From contig NZ_BDUC01000003.1 of assembly GCF_002218085.1 (NCBI RefSeq), positions 908,253 to 972,252 on the forward strand: a stretch of DNA of 64,000 bases. Direction: 5' to 3'. The translations under genes and the position numbers were made by a program. Of the stretch, positions 45,921 through 55,734 are shown in pieces. The DNA comes from Tolypothrix sp. NIES-4075. Lineage in GTDB: Bacteria > Cyanobacteriota > Cyanobacteriia > Cyanobacteriales > Nostocaceae. The notes below the pieces were generated by a model. It saw nothing but the letters and a program-made list of their open reading frames with translations, searched no databases and had not been told where the DNA came from. Every line of letters starts with the position of its first letter. Positions within the stretch are counted from its first letter, which is position 1.

Positions 45921-46274
45921 TTTAATAAATTTCATTAACCATCAAGACACTAAGGCAAAAAGAAAATATTCAACAGGCACAAATAATTTCTTTCCCGTCC
46001 TTAGCGTCTTGGGGGTTCCATTTAAAAATATTTTGACTTGGAATGGAAGCACACCTTGACAATCATTATCGGCTTAAGCTGTTGTCAAAAGCCAATGTGT
46101 CAATTTTAAAACTGACATATTAGCTATATACACTATTTATTTATTAGCATTATCTTTTTATCATCACATCTTTATATTTTTTTGTTTACTATATTAAATA
46201 TAATTGCTCTGCATTATCTAAATAAGTACACGTAATCAAATATTGATTTCTCTGATATCACGAATAAATCAAGT
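45921..46274. other. Intergenic gap
   Basis: No gene seen. The left part has the imperfect inverted pair ccatcaagacactaaggca and gtccttagcgtcttgggg (about 45940-46016), a repeat type common between cyanobacterial genes. The right part is AT-rich (46130-46270) and probably holds the promoter of the next gene. Confidence 0.4.
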
Positions 46275-46694
46275 ATGAATCTCGAAGAAATAATTTCACC
46301 TTTTCTTTATCAAGCTGTTATAAAAAAATACGAATGCGGACTTTATCGAGATGCGATACTTGCAGCTACATTTCAATTGCAAGAGTGCATTAGGGTTAAA
46401 GCTGATTTAGACACGTCGCAAATTACAGCTAATTTGGACTGCATCAATGAGGTGTTCGGAATGCCGAAACCACTGATTAAAGTCAATAGCATGAATACAG
46501 TTGGCGAAGTGTATGAACAAATGGGATTTGATAAAATTTTACAGGGAATATGGCAGGGTATTAGAAATTCCCGAATTCATGCTGAATGTCTGGATGATGA
46601 AACTACAGCTTATGCCATCATTGTCTTTATAGACTATCTCATAAATCGTATTCAAAATAGCGTCAACGTTCAGTATGAACTAACTAAAGATTAA
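46275..46694 (+). CDS. Hypothetical helical protein, possibly TIGR02391-like
   Basis: The 139-residue protein (YECGLYRDAILAATFQLQE, then GIWQGIRNSRIHAE) resembles by pattern the TIGR02391/Ymh family, small helical proteins with RN-xx-AH near the C-terminus that are often found near phage or defence genes. The match is weak. No membrane span. Confidence 0.6.
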   Translation: MNLEEIISPFLYQAVIKKYECGLYRDAILAATFQLQECIRVKADLDTSQITANLDCINEVFGMPKPLIKVNSMNTVGEVYEQMGFDKILQGIWQGIRNSRIHAECLDDETTAYAIIVFIDYLINRIQNSVNVQYELTKD

Positions 46695-46867
46695 TTATCG
46701 TAGTAACGACTTTAGTCGTTTCTTAAAAAACTAAAAAAATTGCAAACTCCTAATAATTTATTTTCATTTAACCTTTATAGAGCTATTAACCCTAATTACC
46801 CAAAAGTATTTTATTAAAACTGCGTCGTTAACTATGCTTTCGGGTAACGAGTAACGCCGTGTCGTAA

Positions 46868-46895
46868 GTAGCGGTAATTCATGAATTACCGCTAC
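46868..46895. repeat. Perfect 28-bp palindrome
   Basis: The half-site gtagcggtaattca is followed by its exact complement. It resembles palindromes that occur many times in heterocyst-forming cyanobacteria. The surrounding gap (46695-47199) holds no gene. Confidence 0.75.
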
Positions 46896-46922
46896 TTTAA
46901 TAATAGACTTTTCAATTATTTT

Positions 46923-46937
46923 TGCGTAAGTCCTATA
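46923..46937. repeat. Solo transposon-end-like sequence
   Basis: The string tgcgtaagtcctata is the reverse complement of the left end of the small MITE at 10833. No partner end is found close by, so it may be a relic. Confidence 0.5.
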
Positions 46938-47199
46938 AAGATGTAATGTGACAGAATTTTTGTAGACAAAACGCCGATAAAGGTGATTATACACAAATTT
47001 TTTATATGTCATCCGTACCGATCGCCTGTGCAGCAAACGAGAAATTTCCGTAAAATCATCGTTATGTAAGTGATTCATCCAATCGGGTGAATGCGATCGC
47101 ATTTATTAGAACTACCCTGAAGAAGAGGCTAATGTGCTTTCAAAGCTGATAATTACCTGCTGTAATCCGTCAGTTGCTTGTGTATAAAAGGGTTATAAA

Positions 47200-49737
47200 G
47201 TGAATCAAACTGTGAAATTGCCATATACACCAGATTTTCAACCAGAAGCTTTGCCGGTGCTAGAAAAAATTGCGGCAAATTTACCGGGGATGATTTTTCA
47301 ATTCCTTCAGCAGCGAGATGGTTCGCAGTTTGTTGTCTATGCGAGTTCTGGCTGTCGAGAAATGTTTGAATTAGAACCAGAAGTGCAAACAGACTTTCAA
47401 ATACTACGCAAACTGATTCATCCCCAAGATGCGATCGCTTTTGAAGAATCTGTGAGATATTCTGCCTCTACTTTGACACCTTGGCAATGGGAAGGACGCA
47501 TTATCACACCTAGTGGTATTAAGTGGATTCAAGGTGCTTCTCGTCCGGAAAGACAAGCTGGAGGTGATATCCTTTGGGATGGCTTGGTGATGGATATCAC
47601 AGACCGCAAGCAAGCGGAATCAAAATTGCGCGAGAGTGAAGCGCGTTATAAAGCAATTTTAGATGCTATCCCCGATTTAATGTTTCGCATCAGTCGAGAT
47701 GGCGAGTATCTCGATTTTAAGGGTGGGGGTGCAAAGAAGGCGATTCCCCCAGAAAACATCATCGGTAACAATTTGCAGGATTTATTGCCTGATGATGTTG
47801 CTAATAATAGTCTTCATGCGATCGCCAAAACTTTGGATTCGCAAACTTTACAATCTCTAGAATATCAACTATCAACGCATGAAGGTTTGCGAAATTATGA
47901 AGCGCGGTTGGTAGTCAGCGGACAAGATGAAGTCTTAGTTCTTGTCCGTGATATTACCGAGCGCAAACAAGCAGAAATTGACTTGCAAAATCTTGCCGAA
48001 AAGTTTTCTAAGGCTTTTCGTTGCAGTCCAAATGCAATTACCATCAGCACGGTGGAAGATGGACGCTTCATAGAAGTTAACGACAGTTTTGTGAAACTCT
48101 CAGGTTATGAACCAGAAGAAGCGATTGGACGTACTGCTTTTGAGTTGAATATTTGGGTCAACCAGAGCGATCGCCAAAAATTATTGCAGGAGTTGCATTC
48201 CCAAGGAGCAGTTCGCAATCTGGAATTTGAATTTAGAAAAAAGTCTGGCGAAGTTGCTTTTGCAATGGTTTGCGCCGAAATAATTGATTTGAATGGTGAG
48301 CGTTACATTCTGTCTGTCAATCATGATATCACACAACGCAAGCGAACAGAAGCGCAATTACAATTGACATCACAGCGCGATCGCTTGTTAACAGAAACTT
48401 TAGCCCGAATTCGCACTTCGCTCAACTTAGACCAAATTCTCCAAACTACTGTAAACGAAGTCCGACAATTTTTGCAAGCAGACCGAGTTTTTATTGGTCT
48501 AAATGATGGTAATAAAGAAGGCAGAATTCTCGCAGAATCAGTAGATCCAAAGTATTCATCAGTTATAGACTGCAAAATTAAAGATCCAGTTGTCATCCAA
48601 GAAATGAAAAGACTACTGACAACTAATAAAGTGCGTGTGGTGGAAGATATCGAGCAAATCGATGTATCTCCCACTCTTAAAGCACATTATCAACAATTTC
48701 AAACGCGGGCAACTTTAGCAGTCCCAATTATGTTAAATGGTGAATTCTTTGGAGCGTTGATTGCTAATCAATGTTCTCATCCTCGCCATTGGCATCAAAT
48801 GGAAATTGATTTACTAAAACAAATGTCAGAACAATTAGCGATCGCCATTCAACAAGCTCAACTATACCAAGAATTGGCAGCACTCAATACCAATTTAGAA
48901 CAACAAGTAGAAGAACGTACCGCTCAGTTACAGCAGAAAATGCAAGAACTGCAAGAAATCAATCGAGTTAAAGATGTTCTGTTACACACAGTTTCTCACG
49001 ATATGCGAACTTCAGTCATGGGTAATTTGATGGTGCTAGAGAATTTGCTTAAAAGTGGGGGAGTCGGGAGTGGGGAGTGGGGACAAGGGGGACAAGGGGG
49101 ACAATTCCCAATTCCCAATTCCCAATTCCCAATTCCCAATTCCCAAATCCCCGTATCTCGCTCAATTATCGAACGAATGATACAAGGTAATCAGCGCCTG
49201 TTAGGAATGATTAACTCCTTACTAGAGCTTCATTCCAGTGAAGAACAAGGAATTGTGCTGCATCGCGAACTTGTGCAATTTGGTACACTGTTGCCGACTG
49301 TGATTAGAGATTTGCAGCCAATGCTGTCAGAAAACAAAGTGACTTTGAAGAACTTGGTTCCCAAAGATTTACCGTTAATTATGGCAGATTCGACTAAGTT
49401 GCAACGAGTTTTGCAAAATTTGTTGACTTATAGTTGGCTGCACAACCCACCGGGATTAAACTTGACTTTGAAAGCGACAGTTGAGGATCGGATGATTCGC
49501 GTTCAAATTCAAGATAACGGTGTGGGGATGAACAAGTTAGAATGTGCGAGGCTATTTGATTTGTTTGTCCGCGATCCTCAAGCTCGTTCTTCAACTTGCA
49601 CAGGCTTAAAATTATATATTTCTCGACAAATAATTAAAGCACATCAAGGTGAAATTGGCGTTAAAAGTAACCCCAAACGCGGTTTAACTTTCTGGTTTAC
49701 CTTACCTTTGGCAAATTTGCCGACAACGAGCCGCTGA
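47200..49737 (+). CDS. PAS/GAF sensor histidine kinase, ATPase part degenerate
   Basis: The 845-residue protein has three PAS domains (ending near 145, 250 and 380 with D(V/I)T-type motifs), a GAF domain near 400-560, a coiled coil and a kinase core. The phospho-acceptor is H600 in VSHDMRTS. A low-complexity insert follows at 619-649. The N-box reads LQNLLTYSWLHN, lacking the usual NA-x-KH asparagine, and GLGL reads GLKL, while DNGVGM is intact. It may be a weak or pseudo-kinase. It is followed by a related kinase. Soluble: no membrane span. Confidence 0.9.
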   Translation: MNQTVKLPYTPDFQPEALPVLEKIAANLPGMIFQFLQQRDGSQFVVYASSGCREMFELEPEVQTDFQILRKLIHPQDAIAFEESVRYSASTLTPWQWEGRIITPSGIKWIQGASRPERQAGGDILWDGLVMDITDRKQAESKLRESEARYKAILDAIPDLMFRISRDGEYLDFKGGGAKKAIPPENIIGNNLQDLLPDDVANNSLHAIAKTLDSQTLQSLEYQLSTHEGLRNYEARLVVSGQDEVLVLVRDITERKQAEIDLQNLAEKFSKAFRCSPNAITISTVEDGRFIEVNDSFVKLSGYEPEEAIGRTAFELNIWVNQSDRQKLLQELHSQGAVRNLEFEFRKKSGEVAFAMVCAEIIDLNGERYILSVNHDITQRKRTEAQLQLTSQRDRLLTETLARIRTSLNLDQILQTTVNEVRQFLQADRVFIGLNDGNKEGRILAESVDPKYSSVIDCKIKDPVVIQEMKRLLTTNKVRVVEDIEQIDVSPTLKAHYQQFQTRATLAVPIMLNGEFFGALIANQCSHPRHWHQMEIDLLKQMSEQLAIAIQQAQLYQELAALNTNLEQQVEERTAQLQQKMQELQEINRVKDVLLHTVSHDMRTSVMGNLMVLENLLKSGGVGSGEWGQGGQGGQFPIPNSQFPIPNSQIPVSRSIIERMIQGNQRLLGMINSLLELHSSEEQGIVLHRELVQFGTLLPTVIRDLQPMLSENKVTLKNLVPKDLPLIMADSTKLQRVLQNLLTYSWLHNPPGLNLTLKATVEDRMIRVQIQDNGVGMNKLECARLFDLFVRDPQARSSTCTGLKLYISRQIIKAHQGEIGVKSNPKRGLTFWFTLPLANLPTTSR
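49053..49150 (+). repeat. Minisatellite inside the histidine kinase gene
   Basis: The run ggagtggggagtggggacaa with gggggacaa copies, then caattcc repeated about five times, is typical of intergenic cyanobacterial minisatellites. Here it is in frame and adds about 27 residues of G/Q/P/N-rich sequence between the H-box helix and the rest of the dimerisation domain. Confidence 0.8.
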
Positions 49738-49883
49738 TAATGTCACTATAGGAATAATTGACAGTGCAAAATTCAAAAAATTAATTTTTATTTTTTATTT
49801 TTGAATTTTTAATTCCCCGTTTGCGTAGCGTCTCACAATGAGAAGGGGTTGACCGAGGTTATGGAAATTGGTCACAGGAAGAA

Positions 49884-51644
49884 ATGAATACCGTCATCAA
49901 AAAACTGCAAAAGTGTTGCAAAACAGCCATATGGGGAAAAATATCAACAACAGATGCAATTTTCGGCGAGTATAAAGCTTGGCGCGATCGCTTTTTGTGG
50001 CAAAGGTTACATTTAGGAATCTGGATCGCTATTCTCTGCGTATTTACATTTATCTTACGCGACATCTTGCAACAGGTGTTTCACCTGCAAGAAATCCCAA
50101 AGATACCGCATGAGATTAAAAATCTCGCTTTAACTATCAATAGCTGCATATTTCTCTGTTTATTAGTGTGTTTGTTTTTACATAAAACTAACATTGCGCG
50201 TCGTTATCCGGGGCGCCTTTTTTTATGTTTATCTTTTTCTGTCACTTTAGTTGAGCAATTTGTCGCTACCTTCAAAGGTTTCGCTCTCCCCGATCAATTA
50301 GCTTGGATTATTGCCTTTTTGACTCAAGCGATGCTGATTCCAATTCGCTGGTATCTGCATCTGGGATCGCAGTTGGGAGTGGTACTTTATTATTTTGTCG
50401 TAAATAGCGTCTTAGGGCTGAAACTACCCCCACCATTCAGTAAAGAGCCGATATTCGGTGTAACGCTGATTATGTTGATATTTTGGGTATGTTTCATCTG
50501 CGATTTAGGAGTATTTTTATACGAAAAGCTGCAACGCTCTGAATTTTACGCTCGTAAAGAACTTGAGATTGCTAACGAGAAATTAACGGTTACAGAAGCT
50601 AAATATCGAAATATCTTTGAAAACGCGGTTGAGGGAATTTTTCAAAGCACTGCTAATGGTCGTTACATTACCGCAAATCCCGCATTAGCACGTATTTATG
50701 GTTACGCATCCCCAGAAGAAGTGACGACATTAATTGACATTGAACATCAATTATATGTTGACCCAAATCGCCGTGCTGAGTTTGTCCGCTTAATTGAACA
50801 GTATGGTAGCGTATCCGAGTTTGAATCGCAAATTTATCGTCGCGATGGTAGCATTGTTTGGATATCAGAAAATGCATATGCAGTTCGCAATTCCAGGGGA
50901 CAACTGCTTTATTACGAAGGAATGATTGAAGATATCACCAAGCGCAAGCAAGCGGAAGAAGCGCTAAGAGTATTTTTTCATGCAGTTTCCCACGACTTAC
51001 GCAACCCGGTGCTGGGTACTTTAATGGTGCTGAGAAATTTGCTATCGCGTTCAGAGGACAAAATAGCTGTTTCCCGCTTCATTTTAGAGCGCATGGAACA
51101 AAGTAGCGATCGCCAACTTAGTTTAATTAATTCGTTAATGGAAGCTCATATGAGCGAAGTTCAAGGCGTAGCTTTACAACTTCAGCCAGTAGAATTATTA
51201 AAAGTCGTAGAAGCAGCGATCGCAGACTTAAAGCCGATGCTAACAGAAAATCAGGCGTTGCTGATAAATCAAGTCACCGCAGATTTACCGATAATAAATG
51301 CCGATCCTACCCAATTATGGCGAGTTTTCTCTAACTTGATTGTTAATGCAGTCAAACATAATCCCCCAGGATTAACAATTACCATTAATGCCAGCGTCCA
51401 TGATGATAAGATTTGTTGCAGTGTCGTTGATAACGGCGTGGGAATGAGTCAAAAACAAAGCGATCGCTTATTTGACCTTTACTTTCGAGGTAGCCACGCC
51501 CGGAATTCTATTAGTTTAGGATTAGGCTTATATCTATGTAAGCAAATCATCACCGCACATGGCGGCGAAATTGGCGTTAAAAGTGCAATCAATGCCGGGG
51601 CGACTTTTTGGTTTACACTACCTATATTTAAAGCTAACAAATAG
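49884..51644 (+). CDS. Membrane-bound PAS sensor histidine kinase
   Basis: The 586-residue protein has about five to six membrane spans in its first 220 residues, one PAS domain (YRNIFENAVEGIFQSTANG onward), and a HisKA/HATPase core: H-box FHAVSHDLRNPV, N-box NLIVNAVKHN, DNGVGM and LGLGLYLCKQI, all intact. It is a paralogue of the preceding kinase and lacks its insert. No response regulator gene is adjacent. Confidence 0.93.
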   Translation: MNTVIKKLQKCCKTAIWGKISTTDAIFGEYKAWRDRFLWQRLHLGIWIAILCVFTFILRDILQQVFHLQEIPKIPHEIKNLALTINSCIFLCLLVCLFLHKTNIARRYPGRLFLCLSFSVTLVEQFVATFKGFALPDQLAWIIAFLTQAMLIPIRWYLHLGSQLGVVLYYFVVNSVLGLKLPPPFSKEPIFGVTLIMLIFWVCFICDLGVFLYEKLQRSEFYARKELEIANEKLTVTEAKYRNIFENAVEGIFQSTANGRYITANPALARIYGYASPEEVTTLIDIEHQLYVDPNRRAEFVRLIEQYGSVSEFESQIYRRDGSIVWISENAYAVRNSRGQLLYYEGMIEDITKRKQAEEALRVFFHAVSHDLRNPVLGTLMVLRNLLSRSEDKIAVSRFILERMEQSSDRQLSLINSLMEAHMSEVQGVALQLQPVELLKVVEAAIADLKPMLTENQALLINQVTADLPIINADPTQLWRVFSNLIVNAVKHNPPGLTITINASVHDDKICCSVVDNGVGMSQKQSDRLFDLYFRGSHARNSISLGLGLYLCKQIITAHGGEIGVKSAINAGATFWFTLPIFKANK

Positions 51645-52058
51645 CTAAAAATTGGGCATTGTGCTAGCAATACCTAAAACGGCATATCGCATTTGGGTAA
51701 GTATCTATTAAAATGTTTAATTAGGACTTAATTCCATATTAAATTAAATATAAAATTCTATGATTAACCTCAAAAATATCCACCCATTTTCGGAGTAAAA
51801 TTTGATTCCACTACGAATAACTTAGTACAGCTTTGCATTAATTTGTAGCCTTATTAAGTCTCCCAAAGCTGTACCAATAGGTAGCTTATTTCCTCACGGA
51901 TTTACGAAATGCTCTACTACTTTTGTTTGGATTTTGGCTGACTGTTCATAGCCTCTTCATCATCTAATTCAAGTTAATTGCTTAATTTTCAGCTCGTAGC
52001 CATATAAATATCAGCAAATCGAAAGCGATCGCAATAGCAATAACTCTGAAAGTTAATT
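51645..52058. other. Intergenic gap with an inverted repeat
   Basis: No gene seen. A perfect 11-bp inverted repeat (gtacagctttg at 51825-51835 with caaagctgtac at 51864-51874) could form a stem of transcript from either strand. The rest is AT-rich. Confidence 0.45.
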
Positions 52059-53429
52059 TTACAAATTTTGACCTGTGTAAATCGATCGCACTTCGCCGTT
52101 GCGACGCACAACAGCTTCACCCTTACTCACTTCCACTAAAGTCCAACCGCTAGAGCCAATGCTTTCACCCACATCGATGCGACGTGTCACCCCATCGATT
52201 TTAAACAAAGCCGCAGATTTATCACCTAACTCTAGCAATCCTTCCAAAGTATGGGTAGGAGCCGCAACAGTTTCCACATATGCCTGTTTTTCTACAATTT
52301 TTGGCTCTTTTGGCGTTGGCTCTTTCGGTGCTGTGGCTGCGGGTAGTTTTGGTGGTGCAGCTTGAAAAGCAGTAACTTTTAACACAGGTAAAGGATTAGA
52401 CGGTTGTCGCAAAGTAATCGGTGCAGTTCGCACAGCCACAGGCTTGAGTTCTGTTCGCACCGAAGCCGCCACCATATTTACAGGCACGGGTTTAGCTGGT
52501 TTGGGGACAGATTTTAAAGCCTTTTTTACTGGTGTCGGTTTAGATGCGTGAGAAGGCATCGCCGATAAAAATTTCGGAACCCCAGCAATTGGCGGTGGCG
52601 CATAGCGCATTGGTTGCGGTGCTTGATAAACGGGGATGTAGATCCGCTCGACGATGGTTGTGCGGGGTGCGGCGGGGGTTGTATTATTAGCGGTGAGAAC
52701 TGGTGGTAAATTACCGCCGGCTGCTGGTTTTATTGTTGGGGTAACATAAGCAAAAGCTGTTTGGGTAGGAATTACCGTAGTGGCGATCGCACTTTTGGGA
52801 GATTTTTGAGAGCTTTTTGCTTCTTGTCTGTCGATGATTGCCAGCGCTCCCAACATATATTGAACTAAATCTGCCTCCACTTCAACTTTGGCAGGCAATT
52901 GAGACTGTAATTGCGGCTTTTGAATCGATTGCTCGATCAATTTAGAATTTATCCGGTAAATTAGTCCAGAGTTGAGCAAAAAGATAATACCAGCGATCGT
53001 CACGCCTAAGGTAGCTCCAAAAGACAGCAATTTGCCCCAAGCAATCCGCGCTTTGCGATGCTTTTTACTGACTGATTTAGTTGCACCCGGTGCGCCTACC
53101 ACAACTTTACTCAATTGCTTTCTATTTTGAGAAGCTGTTTGTATCGGTGGTGATGTTTCGGGTAAAACGATTTGCGATGTTCTCGGCGTGGGGATGACAA
53201 ATTCTGGATACAGCGCTCTTTGCAAGTCCTCTATACTACTTCGCGATGCGCGACTGCTGTAATGTATTGTTTGGGAAGGCATCCCATTACTATGCAAAAT
53301 ATTGTCAATATCGGCAAACAGTTCATCCATAAAGCCATCAGCATATGACTCTATCGACCAGGGTTCGCTGCCGATCAGTTCTTCTGAGGGTTCCGGAATT
53401 ATAAGATGGGTGCTGGCTTGTTGTGACAT
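52059..53429 (-). CDS. Proline-rich membrane protein with GspC/PilP-like C-terminal domain
   Basis: The 456-residue protein has a cytoplasmic N-terminus, one span (KLLSFGATLGVTIAGIIFLL near 155), a long proline/alanine-rich linker (residues 240-385) and a C-terminal domain (LEGLLELGDKSAALFKIDG, then RIDVGESIGSSGWTLVEVS and VVRRNGEVRSI). That end resembles the homology region of GspC or PilP-type inner-membrane proteins. A role in pilus or secretion machinery is inferred. Confidence 0.7.
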   Translation of the reverse strand: MSQQASTHLIIPEPSEELIGSEPWSIESYADGFMDELFADIDNILHSNGMPSQTIHYSSRASRSSIEDLQRALYPEFVIPTPRTSQIVLPETSPPIQTASQNRKQLSKVVVGAPGATKSVSKKHRKARIAWGKLLSFGATLGVTIAGIIFLLNSGLIYRINSKLIEQSIQKPQLQSQLPAKVEVEADLVQYMLGALAIIDRQEAKSSQKSPKSAIATTVIPTQTAFAYVTPTIKPAAGGNLPPVLTANNTTPAAPRTTIVERIYIPVYQAPQPMRYAPPPIAGVPKFLSAMPSHASKPTPVKKALKSVPKPAKPVPVNMVAASVRTELKPVAVRTAPITLRQPSNPLPVLKVTAFQAAPPKLPAATAPKEPTPKEPKIVEKQAYVETVAAPTHTLEGLLELGDKSAALFKIDGVTRRIDVGESIGSSGWTLVEVSKGEAVVRRNGEVRSIYTGQNL

Positions 53430-53672
53430 AGCGATTTTAAGTTGTGGCTTTTGGGACGATAGAGTTCGCCTATACTGCCTGAAAGTATGGATTTTGCCTA
53501 TTTCTATCCAATAAGAGCGTTCAAACTAGACAAGTTGATTGTCTAAGTAGTATGAAATGTCAACTTTAAACCGGAAACTGCTGATAATGCCAGTTTTGAA
53601 CTAATGTCATCTATCATACCAGCCTCTTCCGGTTTCACCCTACTACTATACTCATCCTTTATGAAGTTTATT

Positions 53673-55595
53673 TTAAGCTAAGGCAGAAAACTCCTTCGGT
53701 GTCTTGTTCCTACGTAATTCTAAATATAGTAATAGGGCATTGACATCAGCAGGATTAACACCTCCTATACGTGCTGCTTGTCCGATTGTCAGTGGTTTTA
53801 CGGTGTTTAATTTTTCTCGCGCTTCTTTAGATAGGGTATCAATCGTTGCGTAGTCTAAATCTCCCGGCAATTGACGGTGTGCTTGGCGGGCTATTTGGTC
53901 AATTTGATTTTGTTGGCGTTGTAAATACCCGGAATACTTAATGTCAATTTCCGCACCTTCTTTTTCCGCAGTTTTTAAGTTGGGGTTGCCGATTTGATAT
54001 CTATCGAGGTCAGTGTAATGGAATCCCGGACGCCGTAGCAAGTCAGCTAAGGTGATTGAACCTTTGATTGCTTGTTGAGTACCGGAGGCGATCGCCTGTC
54101 CGATTTCTGAGTTTTCTTTCACCCGCGTTGCGTACAGCCGTTCTTTTTCGGCAGTAATATTCTCTTGCTTGCGGGTAAATAATTCCCAGCGGCGATCGTC
54201 AATCAAACCAATTTCTCGTCCCAAAGGTGTTAAACGTTGGTCGGCGTTGTCAGATCGCAGTATTAACCGATACTCAGATCTACTCGTAAGCATACGGTAT
54301 GGCTCGCGTAAATCCTTGGTACACAAGTCATCTAACAGAGTACCGATGTAACTTTCCTCACGAGAAAAAACAATCATTTCGCGATCGCGCACAAACCGCG
54401 CTGCATTAATTCCCGCCACAATTCCTTGTGTCGCGGCTTCTTCATAGCCAGTTGTACCATTAATCTGTCCCGCACAAAACAACCCAGCAACTTTTTTAGT
54501 CATCAATGTGGGATAACACTGAGTCGCGGGTAAGTAATCGTACTCAACCGCATAAGCTGGGCGGAGCATGGTACAATTTTCCAAACCAGGAAGACTCCGC
54601 AACATCAAAAGTTGTAAGTTTTCTGGCAAGCCTGTAGAAAACCCTTGAATGTAAAGTTCGGGAATATCTCGCCCTTCTGGTTCAATAAAGATTTGGTGGC
54701 TTTCCTTATCAGCAAAGCGGACAATTTTATCTTCAATACTCGGACAATATCGCGGTCCTTTAGCTTCCACCCAACCACCATAAACCGGCGACAAATGCAA
54801 ATTTTCTCGAATTAGGCGATGAGTTTCCGGCGTCGTCCGGGTAATATGGCAGGGCATTTGTTCTCTTTCTACCCACACATCTGGGTCAAAGCTAAACCAG
54901 CGGACTTCTTCATCCCCAGGTTGCGGTGACATTTTACTGTAATCTACAGACCGCTTGTCAACTCGTGCCGGCGTTCCGGTCTTTAATCGTCCGGTTTCAA
55001 ATCCCAAGCGATTGAGAGTTTGTGTCAATCCTTCAGCGGCAAATTCTCCAGCGCGTCCCGCTGCCATCGACTTGTTACCAACCCAAATTCGTCCGCCTAA
55101 AAACGTTCCTGTGGTCAAAATCACCGCTTTACAGGCAAAACCGACACCAAAGTAAGTTTCTACGCCGATAACTTCATCGTTTGCGCCTAAAACTAAATCC
55201 GTCGCCATTGCTTCGCGGATTGTTAAGTTTTCTTGATTTTCAACAACATTTTTCATTAACGCCGCGTATTCCCGCTTGTCAGTTTGAGCGCGTAAAGCCC
55301 AAACCGCAGGTCCGCGTGAAGAATTGAGAATCCGCTTTTGTAAGTAGGTGCGGTCTGCGATTTTACCGATTTCCCCGCCGAGTGCATCCACCTCATGGGT
55401 CAACTGAGATTTTGCCGGACCACCCACCGCTGGGTTGCAGGGTTGCCAAGCGATTTTATCCAGGTTAAGTGTCAGCAGCAGGGTACGACAACCCAAGCGG
55501 GCGCTAGCGAGGGCTGCTTCGCAACCAGAGTGACCTGCACCGACGACAATGACATCGAAAGCGTCTTGGAATTCAATGGAATTGTGCATGGTCAT
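53673..55595 (-). CDS. mnmG: tRNA uridine-5-carboxymethylaminomethyl synthesis enzyme MnmG
   Basis: The 640-residue FAD enzyme, with MnmE, modifies U34 in some tRNAs. The FAD motif VVGAGHSGCEAALASARLG is near residue 16, followed by the family strings PCNPAVGGPAKSQL, LKTGTPARVD and GQINGTTGYEEAA. The C-terminal GidA helical domain is complete. No mnmE is adjacent. Confidence 0.98.
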   Translation of the reverse strand: MTMHNSIEFQDAFDVIVVGAGHSGCEAALASARLGCRTLLLTLNLDKIAWQPCNPAVGGPAKSQLTHEVDALGGEIGKIADRTYLQKRILNSSRGPAVWALRAQTDKREYAALMKNVVENQENLTIREAMATDLVLGANDEVIGVETYFGVGFACKAVILTTGTFLGGRIWVGNKSMAAGRAGEFAAEGLTQTLNRLGFETGRLKTGTPARVDKRSVDYSKMSPQPGDEEVRWFSFDPDVWVEREQMPCHITRTTPETHRLIRENLHLSPVYGGWVEAKGPRYCPSIEDKIVRFADKESHQIFIEPEGRDIPELYIQGFSTGLPENLQLLMLRSLPGLENCTMLRPAYAVEYDYLPATQCYPTLMTKKVAGLFCAGQINGTTGYEEAATQGIVAGINAARFVRDREMIVFSREESYIGTLLDDLCTKDLREPYRMLTSRSEYRLILRSDNADQRLTPLGREIGLIDDRRWELFTRKQENITAEKERLYATRVKENSEIGQAIASGTQQAIKGSITLADLLRRPGFHYTDLDRYQIGNPNLKTAEKEGAEIDIKYSGYLQRQQNQIDQIARQAHRQLPGDLDYATIDTLSKEAREKLNTVKPLTIGQAARIGGVNPADVNALLLYLELRRNKTPKEFSALA

Positions 55596-55734
55596 ACTTA
55601 AGTATCAGCAAGCTTAGAGTTACTCTTAATAATAACCGATTCAGTGGTTTAATGGTCGTAGGTTGCTGACAAGAAGGAATAGTATGAACTATGAATAAAG
55701 AATAAAAGTATTTGAATTAACATTAGGTGAAAAG

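Noticed and set aside
46764..47102. 112-codon minus-strand frame
   Set aside because: It crosses a palindrome and a transposon-end string and shows no family resemblance.
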